23,624 bases of DNA from JAXDJJ01 sp034665745 (GTDB taxonomy: Bacteria; Actinomycetota; CADDZG01; WHSQ01): positions 1-23,624 of the forward strand of contig JAXDJJ010000009.1 of the NCBI GenBank assembly GCA_034665745.1. Reading direction: 5' to 3'. Below the pieces are notes generated by a model, which made no database searches, was not told the origin of the DNA, and worked only from the letters and a program-made list of their open reading frames with translations. Positions 5,849 through 14,435 of the stretch are shown here, piece after piece. The translations under genes and the position numbers were made by a program. Each line of letters starts with the position of its first letter. The first letter of the stretch is position 1.

Positions 5849-8800
5849 AACGCGCCAGCGACTGTATCCACACGGAATGCATCGAGGCTTCGCCGCGCAT
5901 CTTCATCACCTCTAGGAAGGCATCGACGACCTCCGGATCGAATTGCGTCCCCGCGTTGCTTCTCAACTCTTGGAAGGCATCGCTGTCAGGCATGCGTTTG
6001 CGATAAGGACGGTCCGACGTCATCGCGTGGAACGCATCGCAAACGAAGATGATCCGGGCCTCTATCGGGATCTCGTCACCCTTCTTACCGTCGGGGTAAC
6101 CGGCTCCGTCGTAGCGCTCGTGGCACGCTCTAACGATCGGACGCACCTCCGCGAGACGCTCGATCGGCTCGAGGATCCTCTCGCCCAACTCCGGGTGCTG
6201 CTCCATGATCTTGCGTTCCTCATCGGTGAGGGGGCCGGGCTTTCGGATGATGTCCGACGGGATACCTATCTTGCCGATGTCATGGAACAGGGCCCCCATC
6301 TCCAACCGCTTGATGGTCGGCACGTCCAGAGCCATCACATGTCCAACCTCGAGTGCCATGTCGGTGATCGACCGAGCATGATCCGACGTGTACTCGTCTT
6401 TAGCCTCGAGTGCGTTGGCCAGCGCCTCGACGGTTGATAGGAACGTGCGCTCGAGATTGTCGAAGTTCCCCGCGTTGTTCATCGCGAGCTCGGCCTGATG
6501 TGCGATGCCACCCAGCAAGCGCATCTTGCGCTCGGAGAATTCGTAATCGCCGAGGGCGGGGGCGGCTACCGCGAGACAGCCCCTCCGGCCATCGGCGCGC
6601 AACGGTGCGATGGCCCAGGTCACTCCTCGCTCGTCGTCGCTGACTCCCTCGACATCGTCCATCGAGCCGGGGGGCAAGACATACGGCTCGGGTTGCATGA
6701 AGCGATCGACGACTTCCTTCGCGTACCGGGCCTTGGTGACGCGTTCGCGGGAGGCACCCGAGTAACCCCACAAGGCTTCTGGCACCAGATCGCCCGTCTC
6801 GAGTTCCTGCAACCAGATGGAGGAACGAGGCGCGCCCAAGAGTCGGCTCGAGAGCTCGACCGTGCGGGTGAGGACCTCGTCCATGTCCTCCGCTGCGGCC
6901 AGCTGACCACTGAACTCGAGCAGCGCGCTGGCGATCTCAGCGCTCTCTTTCTGATCCTTGTAGAGGAGTGCCTTCTGCATAGCTACGGAGCTCTGGTGCG
7001 CGAGACCCTCGAACAGGCGCATGCGTTCGTCCGTGAAATGAGCATCGCTACCATCGGGACTGCGCACGACGAGCCATCCGCGCAGTCCGTCACCCGTGCG
7101 CAAGGGAGCGATCGCCAACACCTTTGACGTAACACCCGTTGGCGTGTCGAAGTAGAGATCCTGCTCGGTTGTGTTCAACAGGAAAGGCGAGCGCCGGTCT
7201 CCCAGGAGTCTCTCCGAAGCTTCCGCGCTAACCCGCTCACGGATAACCGGTTCCGCGGCCTCGTCTCCTACGTATCCGCAGTGTGCGGCGCAGACCACGT
7301 CGCCGGATCGCTCTTCCTCTAACCACAGCGAGCACTGCGACGCGTCGAGCATCGCCGCGGTCTCGTTGACCGTGTCCTGACCGATGCGATAGAAGGCGCC
7401 CGACTTCGTGACCAGATCTGCGAATTCGAGCAAGGCCTTGGCATTCTCGGCCTCACGTCGTTGGGCTTGGTAGAGACGGGCATTCTCCAAAGCAACCGAT
7501 GCGTGGCCCGCCAGGACCTCGATCAGGCGGACATCGTCTTCGTCGAACTGGTCGACGCCCAGAGATGAGATGTAGACGACACCGATCACCCTCGCGCCGT
7601 AGGTCAACGGGACGACGATGATCGACTCTTCCAGCGCAGGGGTACCCGGGACCTGTTCGGCGTACTCGCACTCGAGGGCGTTCGGGATCAAGAGCGAGCG
7701 TCCTGTAGCAGCCGAGCGGCCGATGATCCCCTCGCCAAGGGGGCGGGTGAAGCTCTCGGGCTGTTCGAGGATCGTCTGGGCGAATTCACCCCGAGCGCCT
7801 AGGGGCTTGAGAACTCCATCGTCATTCATGAAAACGACGCAGCTGACGTAATCGATCAACGTGCGGAGCTCGTTCGCGATCGTGACCGCGATCTCCCGCG
7901 GGTCGTTCAATCGGTTCAGCTTCCCGGCGAGGCTTTGGAGCATCTTGAGATGAGCGATCGATCGAACGTCGTGCCCAGTGGTGGTGACGCCGGGTCGCTC
8001 GGTCGCGGCCTCGTTGAACAGCACGATGCGATCCTTGCCGCGAGCCTTAGCCGTCATCATGGCTGCTTCCGAGCACGCGACGAGCGCTCGGGGATTCATC
8101 GCATGCTCGGGACCCTGCGAGATACCGACAGAGACGGTGATCTTTCCTGCCGGATCGAAATCGTTGTCGGAAACGCGCTGGCTGATCCGCGTGGCTAGAC
8201 CCATCGCGTCGCCTGCGTCGGACGAGGGCATGATGACTCCGAACTCTTCACCGCCCAAGCGGCACACGACATCGGAGCCGCGCACGGCCGTACGCAAGAT
8301 CTGAGCGAGAGAGATCAGTACCTGGTCGCCACAACCATGTCCATGAACATCGTTGACCTTCTTGAAATCGTCGATGTCGATCATGAGTAGCGAAACGGAA
8401 TCGTGCGATCGCCCGGCTCTGATGAGCTCCGCTCGCAGACGCTCGTGAAAGAAGCGGTGGTTGTAGAGGTTCGTCAAGGGGTCCGTCTGCGCTTGATGTT
8501 CGAGCTGCTGACGGGTCTGCGCATTGTGCAACGCGAGCGCCGCGGCCTCGCCGAACCTGCACGCAAGTTCGAACTCCTCGTCGGTGAAACCGTTGCCAAC
8601 GCCCTCGCGGTAGATATTCAAAGCTCCGGTGACCGCGCCGTTCGCTATGAGGGGTACCGCGATCAGTGCCTCCGGGTCGATCGGACAGCCGGGGATGAAT
8701 CGCACGCGGGGGTCGAGATGAGCCTCGTTCGCGAGCACCGGCTCACGGTGCTCGACCGCCCATCCGGTGATGCCCCGGCCGAACTCGCTTGGACTGCGCA

Positions 8801-9056
8801 TGATCTGCTCGGCATAAGGATCGCGAGCAACAACCGGTGTGAGGGTTCGCTTCTCCTCGTCGGCTCGGTAGATGACCAGAGAGTCGTGAGGAACGATGTC
8901 GGCAAGCGTGTCCGCGATGCCATCGAGCACGGCGTCAAGCCCCTGCTCGGACAGCAGGTGGTGATAGACATCGGCCAAGCGCTTGTACGAATCCGCCACA
9001 CTGGCAGGGTCATGAACCGCCCCAGTGAAGGCGGCGTTAACGATCGACAACTCCAC
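5835..9056 (-). CDS. Multi-GAF GGDEF/HD-GYP protein (c-di-GMP synthase plus phosphodiesterase candidate)
   Basis: A 1073-residue cytoplasmic sensor without evident membrane segments. Order: GAF1 (about 38-180); GGDEF (about 188-350) with signature GGEEF at 268-272, metal-site segment MIDIDDFKKVND and an RxxD inhibitory site, RGSD at 259-262, exactly five residues upstream; GAF2 (about 375-530); GAF3 (about 550-700); GAF4 (about 720-865); HD-GYP (about 875-1060) with H893, HD at 925-926, H979 and GYP at 986-988. Both catalytic modules keep their key residues, so it may make and degrade cyclic di-GMP, switched by four small-molecule or redox-sensing GAFs. The start is a GTG at 9054-9056 with only AAGGG nearby. 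It is the last gene after the aldehyde dehydrogenase and PPOX genes, 89 bases downstream. Confidence 0.93.
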   Translation of the reverse strand: MELSIVNAAFTGAVHDPASVADSYKRLADVYHHLLSEQGLDAVLDGIADTLADIVPHDSLVIYRADEEKRTLTPVVARDPYAEQIMRSPSEFGRGITGWAVEHREPVLANEAHLDPRVRFIPGCPIDPEALIAVPLIANGAVTGALNIYREGVGNGFTDEEFELACRFGEAAALALHNAQTRQQLEHQAQTDPLTNLYNHRFFHERLRAELIRAGRSHDSVSLLMIDIDDFKKVNDVHGHGCGDQVLISLAQILRTAVRGSDVVCRLGGEEFGVIMPSSDAGDAMGLATRISQRVSDNDFDPAGKITVSVGISQGPEHAMNPRALVACSEAAMMTAKARGKDRIVLFNEAATERPGVTTTGHDVRSIAHLKMLQSLAGKLNRLNDPREIAVTIANELRTLIDYVSCVVFMNDDGVLKPLGARGEFAQTILEQPESFTRPLGEGIIGRSAATGRSLLIPNALECEYAEQVPGTPALEESIIVVPLTYGARVIGVVYISSLGVDQFDEDDVRLIEVLAGHASVALENARLYQAQRREAENAKALLEFADLVTKSGAFYRIGQDTVNETAAMLDASQCSLWLEEERSGDVVCAAHCGYVGDEAAEPVIRERVSAEASERLLGDRRSPFLLNTTEQDLYFDTPTGVTSKVLAIAPLRTGDGLRGWLVVRSPDGSDAHFTDERMRLFEGLAHQSSVAMQKALLYKDQKESAEIASALLEFSGQLAAAEDMDEVLTRTVELSSRLLGAPRSSIWLQELETGDLVPEALWGYSGASRERVTKARYAKEVVDRFMQPEPYVLPPGSMDDVEGVSDDERGVTWAIAPLRADGRRGCLAVAAPALGDYEFSERKMRLLGGIAHQAELAMNNAGNFDNLERTFLSTVEALANALEAKDEYTSDHARSITDMALEVGHVMALDVPTIKRLEMGALFHDIGKIGIPSDIIRKPGPLTDEERKIMEQHPELGERILEPIERLAEVRPIVRACHERYDGAGYPDGKKGDEIPIEARIIFVCDAFHAMTSDRPYRKRMPDSDAFQELRSNAGTQFDPEVVDAFLEVMKMRGEASMHSVWIQSLARSKQA

Positions 9057-9145
9057 CCCTTCGATTGGTCCCCTTTTGGTACCTCTAGGTTGCTATCGGC
9101 CGGGGCGGCAGAGGTCTTTAAGCCTTGGTGGGCCTTGAGGAGGGC

Positions 9146-9541
9146 CTAGAACATCCCGTAGGCGTTGAGGATCTCGAACTCGTAGATCAACCGCGTCTCT
9201 TTGACCATCGCATCGAGGTATTCCTGGGTGTCGTCCGGCTCGCCTGCCAGGACCCGATACAGGGCCAGATTGAGCTCTGGGGCGTCCTCTCCATCGAGGA
9301 TCGTCACCCTGCAATCGAGGCCGAGCCAGTTCCACGCGTTCGCCCCGATAACGAGCAGGGAGCAACGAGGGTCTCGCCGCAGGTGCTTCGTACGGACACG
9401 ATCCTGGGTCGCCGAACTCCACAACTTGCCGTCGACGAGGCCAACCCCGATCCGGGCCTGATGAGGTGATCCATCGGCCCTGGTCGTCGCCTGGATAGCA
9501 CTGTGGAACTCCTCGAGGAACTCCCGCACCTTGTTGTCCAT
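9146..9541 (-). CDS. PPOX-family flavin/F420-type oxidoreductase
   Basis: A 131-residue split-barrel protein. The core QATTRADGSPHQARIGVGLVDGKLWSSATQDRVRTKHLRRDPRCSLL (split here: residues 17-31, 32-44 and 45-63) matches small PPOX-class proteins that bind F420 or FMN, such as the mycobacterial F420-dependent group. The C-terminal YLDAMVKETRLIYEF segment is also typical. The start is the ATG at 9539-9541, seven bases after the aldehyde dehydrogenase stop. A longer in-frame reading that overlaps that gene is not protein-like. The substrate is unknown. Co-transcription with the dehydrogenase suggests both act on a related compound, which is inference. Confidence 0.8.
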   Translation of the reverse strand: MDNKVREFLEEFHSAIQATTRADGSPHQARIGVGLVDGKLWSSATQDRVRTKHLRRDPRCSLLVIGANAWNWLGLDCRVTILDGEDAPELNLALYRVLAGEPDDTQEYLDAMVKETRLIYEFEILNAYGMF

Positions 9542-9548
9542 CAGCGGG

Positions 9549-11027
9549 CTACTTGAGCGATACCCAGACCGACTTCGTCTCGGTGAATGCTTCCATCGCG
9601 TGGACGCCGAGGTCGCGACCGAAGCCGGACTGCTTGTAGCCACCGAAGCTAACGGACGGGTCGTAGAGACCGTACGTGTTGATCCACACGGTTCCGGCTT
9701 TGATCCCACGCGCCACTCGATGGGCTTTGGAGATGTCCTTCGTCCAGACCGCTGACGCGAGACCGTAGATCGTGTCGTTCGCAACTTTGATCGCATCTTC
9801 GACATCGTCTACGGGGATAACCGTCACGACGGGCCCGAAGATCTCTTCCTGGGCGATGCGCATGTCGTTGCGAACGCCCGTGAAAACGGTCGGCTGCACG
9901 AAATAGCCATCACCGAGATCGGTGGGCTGCTCGCCACCGGTCGCGACTTCGGCCCCCTCAGAGCGGCCGATATCGATGTAGCCGGTGACGCGCTCGAGCT
10001 GCTCTTTGGAAACGACCGGACCCATCCCGGTCCCCTCTTCGAGGGCCGCGCCGACCTTCAACGTCGAAGTCGCTTTCACTAAGGCGTCGACGAACTCGTC
10101 GTGGACCGTCTTCTCGACAAGGATGCGGGTTCCGGCGGTACAGACCTGACCGGAGTTCAAGAACACGCCGAACATCGAACCCATCGAGGCGTGCTTCAGG
10201 TTCGCGTCCGAGAACACGATGTTCGGAGACTTGCCGCCAAGCTCCAAGGTCACACGCTTCAGGTTGCCTTCGGACGCGCGCAGGATCTTGCGCCCCACCT
10301 CGGTCGAGCCGGTGAACGTGATCTTGTCGACGTCGGTGTGCTGGGCAAGGGCCGCACCGGCGTCTTCACCGAAACCACTCAGGACATTTACGACACCATC
10401 GGGAACGCCGGCCTCGAGACACAGCTCTGCAAGACGCAAAGCGGTCAACGGCGTTTGCTCGGCCGGCTTCAAAACGATCGCGTTACCGAACGCGAGTGCT
10501 GGTGCCACTTTCCACGACGCCATGATCAAGGGGAAGTTCCACGGGATGATCCCGCCGCATACCCCGACCGGCTCGCGCAACGTGTAGACGAACATGTCGT
10601 CTTCGGTTGGGTTGGTCTCGCCGAAGACCTTGGTTGGCCAGCCCGCGAAGTACTTGAATGCTTCTGCAGCGGCCCACATCTCGCCGGAGGCAAGCTGCAA
10701 TGGCTTGCCTGCGTCGAGGGCCTCGAGCTGGGCAAGTTCGTTCGAGTTCTTACGGATCAGGTCGGCGATCTTGTTGAGGACGTCCGATCGCTTACCCGGA
10801 CGCAGACCCGACCAGCGCCTGTCCTCCACGGCTCGCCTGGCAGCGGCGACCGCCGCGTCGACGTCCGGCACGCCTGCTTTCGGGACCTGGGCGAAGACCT
10901 TCCCGGTGGATGGATCGAAGACATCGAAGGTGTCGCCGGAGATCGCATCGACGGGCTTGCCGTCGACCGTCATCTTGGGTGCTTCAAGGAATTTCGTGAC
11001 TTCAGGCAGTAGCTCGGCTCGAGCCAT
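9549..11027 (-). CDS. NAD(P)+-dependent aldehyde dehydrogenase
   Basis: A 492-residue class-I-like aldehyde dehydrogenase. PWNFPLIMASWK (about residues 162-173) holds the oxyanion asparagine N163; FTGSTEVGRKI (238-248) is the nucleotide-binding turn; ELGGKSPN gives the general base E262; GQVCTAGTR gives the catalytic cysteine C296; and GGYKQSGFGRDLG (about 462-474) is typical of the betaine/phenylacetaldehyde dehydrogenase branch. It oxidises an aldehyde to the acid. The ATG at 11025-11027 is preferred over an upstream in-frame ATG (11045) because GAGGAGG (11037-11043) lies nine bases before it. Phenylacetaldehyde is an attractive substrate given the nearby paa operon, but residues alone do not settle this. 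Confidence 0.92.
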   Translation of the reverse strand: MARAELLPEVTKFLEAPKMTVDGKPVDAISGDTFDVFDPSTGKVFAQVPKAGVPDVDAAVAAARRAVEDRRWSGLRPGKRSDVLNKIADLIRKNSNELAQLEALDAGKPLQLASGEMWAAAEAFKYFAGWPTKVFGETNPTEDDMFVYTLREPVGVCGGIIPWNFPLIMASWKVAPALAFGNAIVLKPAEQTPLTALRLAELCLEAGVPDGVVNVLSGFGEDAGAALAQHTDVDKITFTGSTEVGRKILRASEGNLKRVTLELGGKSPNIVFSDANLKHASMGSMFGVFLNSGQVCTAGTRILVEKTVHDEFVDALVKATSTLKVGAALEEGTGMGPVVSKEQLERVTGYIDIGRSEGAEVATGGEQPTDLGDGYFVQPTVFTGVRNDMRIAQEEIFGPVVTVIPVDDVEDAIKVANDTIYGLASAVWTKDISKAHRVARGIKAGTVWINTYGLYDPSVSFGGYKQSGFGRDLGVHAMEAFTETKSVWVSLK

Positions 11028-11051
11028 GGGGTGGGGCCTCCTCATCGAGTC

Positions 11052-11067
11052 CTGGGAAAGAACCCAG
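11052..11067. promoter_or_regulatory. Inverted repeat in the aldehyde dehydrogenase leader
   Basis: CTGGG (11052-11056) and CCCAG (11063-11067) form a perfect five-base inverted repeat around AAAGAA. It overlaps the candidate -10 and the expected transcription start of the aldehyde dehydrogenase, so it could be a small operator or a leader hairpin. Short repeats of this size also arise by chance. Confidence 0.3.
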
Positions 11068-11093
11068 ATTACTTGGTCACTGTGTACCGTCGA
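11066..11093 (-). promoter_or_regulatory. Candidate promoter for the aldehyde dehydrogenase operon
   Basis: On the minus strand TCGACG (11093-11088) and TAATCT (11071-11066) are separated by 16 bases and resemble -35 and -10 hexamers. Each matches the consensus only partly. The location in the 88-base divergent gap between the dehydrogenase and the metalloprotease gene is right for a promoter. Confidence 0.3.
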
Positions 11094-11115
11094 GGCCGAC
11101 GTTTGGGGGTGACAG

Positions 11116-12684
11116 GTGGCTGATCAGCAGATCCAAAGGGTCGGACAGTGGTGGGCCAGAGCGGACGATGGCTCGTGGCTGCGATGGAACGCGGCCACCG
11201 GCACGTGGGAACGATCCGTTCTTGGACCACCGCCACCCCCTCCTCCTCCACCACCGCCGGCCGGCGTTCCGGCTGCGGGGGGCCGGAACCTGACCCAGTT
11301 CCAGGTGTTCCTGGCGATCGCACTCGCGCTGAGCCTCGTCGCCGCGGCGGTCTTCTTCTTCGTCTATGACCCCGGGACAAGCGTCGCCGTATCTGGCAGT
11401 CCAGTCACACCCCTGCCGAGCCCTTCGGCAACCGGACATACAGAGCTCACGATCTATGACTTGACCCCGCAACTCCCCGCCTGTGTCGACACGACGACTG
11501 CCGACGACGGACGCCTCCCTCCGGGATTCTCGAAACGGTTCGCCGATATCGCGCGACGGGTCGTCGCGATGCGCGACCTCGAGTTCAAAGGACCGGTCAA
11601 GACGAAGATCCTGTCCCCCGACGAACTGTCGCGACGCGCGGGAAGCGAGGTCGAGACCGCATTGAAAACCGACCGGGCCGGCCTGCAGGAGAAGGTCCTA
11701 AAGCTGCTCGGCGCGATCCCCGCTGGGATCGACCTTGGTGAAACGGAGCAGAGGCTCACCGAACAACAGATACTCGGCTATTACCTCCCGAAGACGAAGA
11801 CGATCTTCGCCCCATCAGGGGGTGACGATGGCAACGCCCTGAGCGAGATCACCCTGGCGCACGAGCTCGAACACGCTTTGGCAGATCAACAGTTGGGCTT
11901 GCCGAAACTCGGCAAGGTCGCGCCGGGCAAGGAGGAAGCCCAGTACGCGGCCCGCGCGTTGGTCGAAGGTGATGCGAGCCTCCTCACGCAGGACTATCTC
12001 TATTTCGCTCTGACCTCGGACGACCGCGTCAGACTCGGAGAACGGACGGGAGAGATCATTCAGGGCCTCGACGAAGACGTCCCGTACTTCCTGGAACGGT
12101 CGTTGGGCTTCCCCTACTCGGAAGGACTCCTCTTCGCGTGTTACCTGTATCAGAAGGGTGGTTGGGAGGCGGTGAACGACGCGTACGCGCACCCTCCGCA
12201 GTCGACCGCTGAGATCCTGTTCCCCGATCGCTACGGGAACGTTGGCCCGCCGAATGACCCACCCGATCCCACCGCGCCTCCGGGGTGGAAGCACGTGGGG
12301 AGGTTCGCGCTGGGTGCCGCCGATCTCCTGTTCATCATGCAAGAACCGGATCTACCTTCCGGAACCGATCTCGAGGAGGTGACGCGAGTCTTCCGATGGA
12401 ACGGCGGGGAGATCCACGCATTCGAACGTGACGGAGACATCGCGATCGTCGCAAGCCTTGATGGAAGCGGGGTACCCGAAGATGGAGCCGACCGCGATTG
12501 GCTCTGCGCAGAGGTGTGGGGATGGATCAACTACAGGTTCCCCGTCAGGGTTGGTGACGCGGGAGACGCGCACTTCTTAGAGAGCAACCAAGGTATGGGG
12601 GCCGGTTGGTCTTGTATGGACTTCGGTCCCCGTGTCGTCATCGGACCGAGCTCAGATGTAGCGAAAAGCTTCCTGAAGCCTTGA
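11116..12684 (+). CDS. Membrane-anchored putative zinc metalloprotease
   Basis: A 522-residue protein I can describe but not name. Residues about 9-33 form a Trp-rich motif (GQWWARADDGSWLRWN) resembling the WW-like/DUF2510-type N-termini of actinobacterial membrane proteins. An 11-proline run follows (38-48), then one transmembrane helix (about 61-83, QVFLAIALALSLVAAAVFF). The long remainder should lie outside the cell. It holds HELEH at 249-253, a zinc HExxH site, and LVEGDAS with E284 about 30 residues later, a plausible third ligand as in gluzincin-type peptidases. The GTG start at 11116 has GGGGG at 11105-11109, six bases upstream. It is divergent from the aldehyde dehydrogenase and ends eight bases from the convergent response regulator. 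Peptidase activity is inferred from the motif spacing. Confidence 0.72.
   Translation: MADQQIQRVGQWWARADDGSWLRWNAATGTWERSVLGPPPPPPPPPPPAGVPAAGGRNLTQFQVFLAIALALSLVAAAVFFFVYDPGTSVAVSGSPVTPLPSPSATGHTELTIYDLTPQLPACVDTTTADDGRLPPGFSKRFADIARRVVAMRDLEFKGPVKTKILSPDELSRRAGSEVETALKTDRAGLQEKVLKLLGAIPAGIDLGETEQRLTEQQILGYYLPKTKTIFAPSGGDDGNALSEITLAHELEHALADQQLGLPKLGKVAPGKEEAQYAARALVEGDASLLTQDYLYFALTSDDRVRLGERTGEIIQGLDEDVPYFLERSLGFPYSEGLLFACYLYQKGGWEAVNDAYAHPPQSTAEILFPDRYGNVGPPNDPPDPTAPPGWKHVGRFALGAADLLFIMQEPDLPSGTDLEEVTRVFRWNGGEIHAFERDGDIAIVASLDGSGVPEDGADRDWLCAEVWGWINYRFPVRVGDAGDAHFLESNQGMGAGWSCMDFGPRVVIGPSSDVAKSFLKP
11227..11259 (+). repeat. Polyproline-coding tract
   Basis: Eleven consecutive proline codons of mixed third base (CCA, CCG, CCC, CCT) encode residues 38-48 of the metalloprotease, between the Trp-rich cytoplasmic motif and the membrane helix. 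The mixed codons argue against simple slippage expansion. Such a run normally needs EF-P to translate efficiently. Confidence 0.85.
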
Positions 12685-12692
12685 ACGATCCG

Positions 12693-13091
12693 CTACCAGC
12701 CGCCGCGGGGGCCGAACGCGGTATCGAGCACATGGCGTAGGCGCGCGACGTCCTCCTTGGCGAGGAATCCGTCGGCCCATTCGGGGGTCGACTTCAGGAT
12801 CCCGCTGAGGACTAGGACCTTTGCCTTCGGGGCGAGGATCCGCAAGCCTTTGGCAACCGATTCACCGTCCAGCTTCGGGATCATGTAGTCGAGAACGATC
12901 AGGTCGGGCTGATACCTGTAGGCGGCATCCAGCGCCTCTTCCCCATCGGCGGCCTCCCAGATCGGGCCGAACCGATCACCTTCGAGCAGCCCTCTCACGA
13001 TCATGCGGATGTCCTCCTCGTCATCGACGATCAGGACGCTGATCTTCCGCGTTGGCGACGAGAAGATCTTTCCCCACAACAAGGCGATCAC
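12693..13091 (-). CDS. Single-domain response regulator (CheY-like receiver)
   Basis: A 132-residue receiver domain without an output domain. The acidic pocket is VDDEED (D23, D24), the phospho-acceptor is D68 in LIVLDYMIP, S96 lies in VLVLSG and the conserved lysine K112 in FLAKED. The start is a GTG at 13089-13091; about 17 residues (MIALLWGKIFSSPTRKI) precede the usual beginning of the fold, and no in-frame start lies closer. It follows the XRE-TPR regulator by 34 bases on the same strand and is probably co-transcribed. No histidine kinase is present in the window. It could pass a phosphate on to, or bind, another protein. Confidence 0.9.
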   Translation of the reverse strand: MIALLWGKIFSSPTRKISVLIVDDEEDIRMIVRGLLEGDRFGPIWEAADGEEALDAAYRYQPDLIVLDYMIPKLDGESVAKGLRILAPKAKVLVLSGILKSTPEWADGFLAKEDVARLRHVLDTAFGPRGGW

Positions 13092-13125
13092 GCGGTTCCG
13101 TTGAGGACGAGCTCAGCGAGCATCA

Positions 13126-14412
13126 TCATGCGGGCGTCCTGAGAAGTTCGATGCCGGCTCGGTACATCTCGGTTGCCTTCTTCGAGCCGTCATTCGCAAG
13201 CACGTCGCCGAGATGCCCATACGTCAACGTTGCCTCGATCCGCTCCTCGGCCTCGACGAATAGATCGATCGCCGCGCGCAATTCCTTCACGGCTGCTTTC
13301 CTGTCCATGTCTGCCAAGAGAAGGCCCCGTTCGCGTTTCGTCCTTGCCTGCTCCCCGGGGTCTGAGGTGCCGATCAGCTCCGACGCCCGATCGAGCAATG
13401 ACAGGGCCTTTTCCGGCCGGTCGGCACGCAGGATCGCCGCCATCTCGTTACAGGCACGCGCCTCGTCCAGTGGACTGTCGGTGACCTGGAAGATCTCAAG
13501 GGCGGCTTGGAGGTATCCGCGCGCCTGTTTTCCTTTGTTCGTCCGGCGGCAAAAGATGCCCCTAGCAAGCCGCGCCCTGCCGAGCTCGAGCTGGAGGTTC
13601 GCCAGACCGTAGAAGTGCTCGGCTTTGCGGAGAGAATCCTCGGCCTGGTCATACGCACCGCGTTCCAGGAGGGCACTGGCCACCATGTTGTGCATCGCAC
13701 CCAACCGTTTCGGGTCGTGGACCCGCTGTTCCAACGTGAGAGCCTTCTCGGCAGCCTCGTCGGCCTGCTTCAAGAACCCTGCCTTTACGTAGGTGATCAC
13801 GAGTGAGGTGTAGATGCGGATCAACGCATCAGGGTCCGAGAGACCTTGCTGTTCCAGAGCGTGCAAGAAGGTTTCGAGGAGATAGATCGCGTGCGTCCTC
13901 TCGCCCTGCAGGCTGTAACAGCGAGCTTGACCAGCGACCGCGTCCGCCTTGAGATGCAGAGGCTGGGAGTCGAGGAGTCTCAAGGCCATCCCGTAGTGGT
14001 CGATCCCGGATCCGAGATCCCTCTGATGCTCTGAGATCAGGCCCAAACCCTCATGCGCGGTCGCTTCCAAGCGCGCGATGCCAAACTCGTGGGCACGGCG
14101 GGCAACGTCGCGGAACACTTCGGATGCTTCATCCCGGCGGTCCGACGAGGCCCAGATACGCGCCTCTTGCAGGCGCAGCTCGAGATGCGGCAAGAGTGAT
14201 TGCGGGCGGCCGGTGCGTAGCTCGTCTGGATGCACACCGAGTCTCTTCGAGAAATGTTGGATCGCAGCTTCCGAAGGGGTTCGCTTCCCGGCTTCGATGG
14301 TGCTCACATACGCGTGGGTGTAAGCGGGAGCGGCCAGCTCCAGTTGGGTCAAGCCGCGGTCGCGACGAAGGGCTCGGAGGCGCCGGCCGAGGGCATTCGA
14401 TGACGCAGGCAC
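13126..14412 (-). CDS. XRE-type HTH regulator with TPR sensor domain (RRNPP-like architecture)
   Basis: A 428-residue protein. Residues about 8-66 are an XRE helix-turn-helix (RALRRDRGLTQLELAAPAY, then YVSTIEAGKRTPS) ending HPDELRTG. Residues about 78-425 are helical tetratricopeptide-like repeats, for example LLERGAYDQAEDSLRKAEHF (248-267), TYGHLGDVLANDGSKKATEMY and earlier units. DNA-binding plus a TPR solenoid is the layout of peptide receptors such as PlcR, NprR and Rgg, but also of many actinobacterial regulators with unknown ligands. The GTG at 14410-14412 has GGAGG at 14417-14421. It is divergent from a 35-residue secreted-peptide-like ORF across a 153-base region carrying repeated [GT]TAACT elements. 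A receiver gene follows it. Peptide binding is inference. Confidence 0.88.
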   Translation of the reverse strand: MPASSNALGRRLRALRRDRGLTQLELAAPAYTHAYVSTIEAGKRTPSEAAIQHFSKRLGVHPDELRTGRPQSLLPHLELRLQEARIWASSDRRDEASEVFRDVARRAHEFGIARLEATAHEGLGLISEHQRDLGSGIDHYGMALRLLDSQPLHLKADAVAGQARCYSLQGERTHAIYLLETFLHALEQQGLSDPDALIRIYTSLVITYVKAGFLKQADEAAEKALTLEQRVHDPKRLGAMHNMVASALLERGAYDQAEDSLRKAEHFYGLANLQLELGRARLARGIFCRRTNKGKQARGYLQAALEIFQVTDSPLDEARACNEMAAILRADRPEKALSLLDRASELIGTSDPGEQARTKRERGLLLADMDRKAAVKELRAAIDLFVEAEERIEATLTYGHLGDVLANDGSKKATEMYRAGIELLRTPA

Positions 14413-14423
14413 TCGCCCTCCTT

Positions 14424-14435
14424 TAACGATAGTTA
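14424..14435. promoter_or_regulatory. TAAC-n4-GTTA element beside the XRE-TPR ribosome site
   Basis: TAACGATAGTTA pairs TAAC with GTTA around four bases and lies directly upstream of the GGAGG of the XRE-TPR gene. Its right half extends to AGTTAC, the reverse complement of the GTAACT found at 14490-14495. It may be an autoregulatory site for the XRE-TPR protein. Confidence 0.4.

Noticed and set aside
9057..9145. Possible terminator or promoter between the PPOX gene and the GGDEF/HD-GYP gene
   Set aside because: GGCC repeats there form only about four pairs and no convincing -35/-10 or U-run is visible; the 89 bases hold nothing I can support.
10101..11012. 303-codon open frame antisense to the aldehyde dehydrogenase
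   Set aside because: The dehydrogenase on the other strand is unmistakable; the antisense product has no family features.
11815..12342. 175-codon open frame antisense to the metalloprotease
   Set aside because: The plus-strand frame carries the HExxH site and a TM helix; the antisense frame shows no domain.
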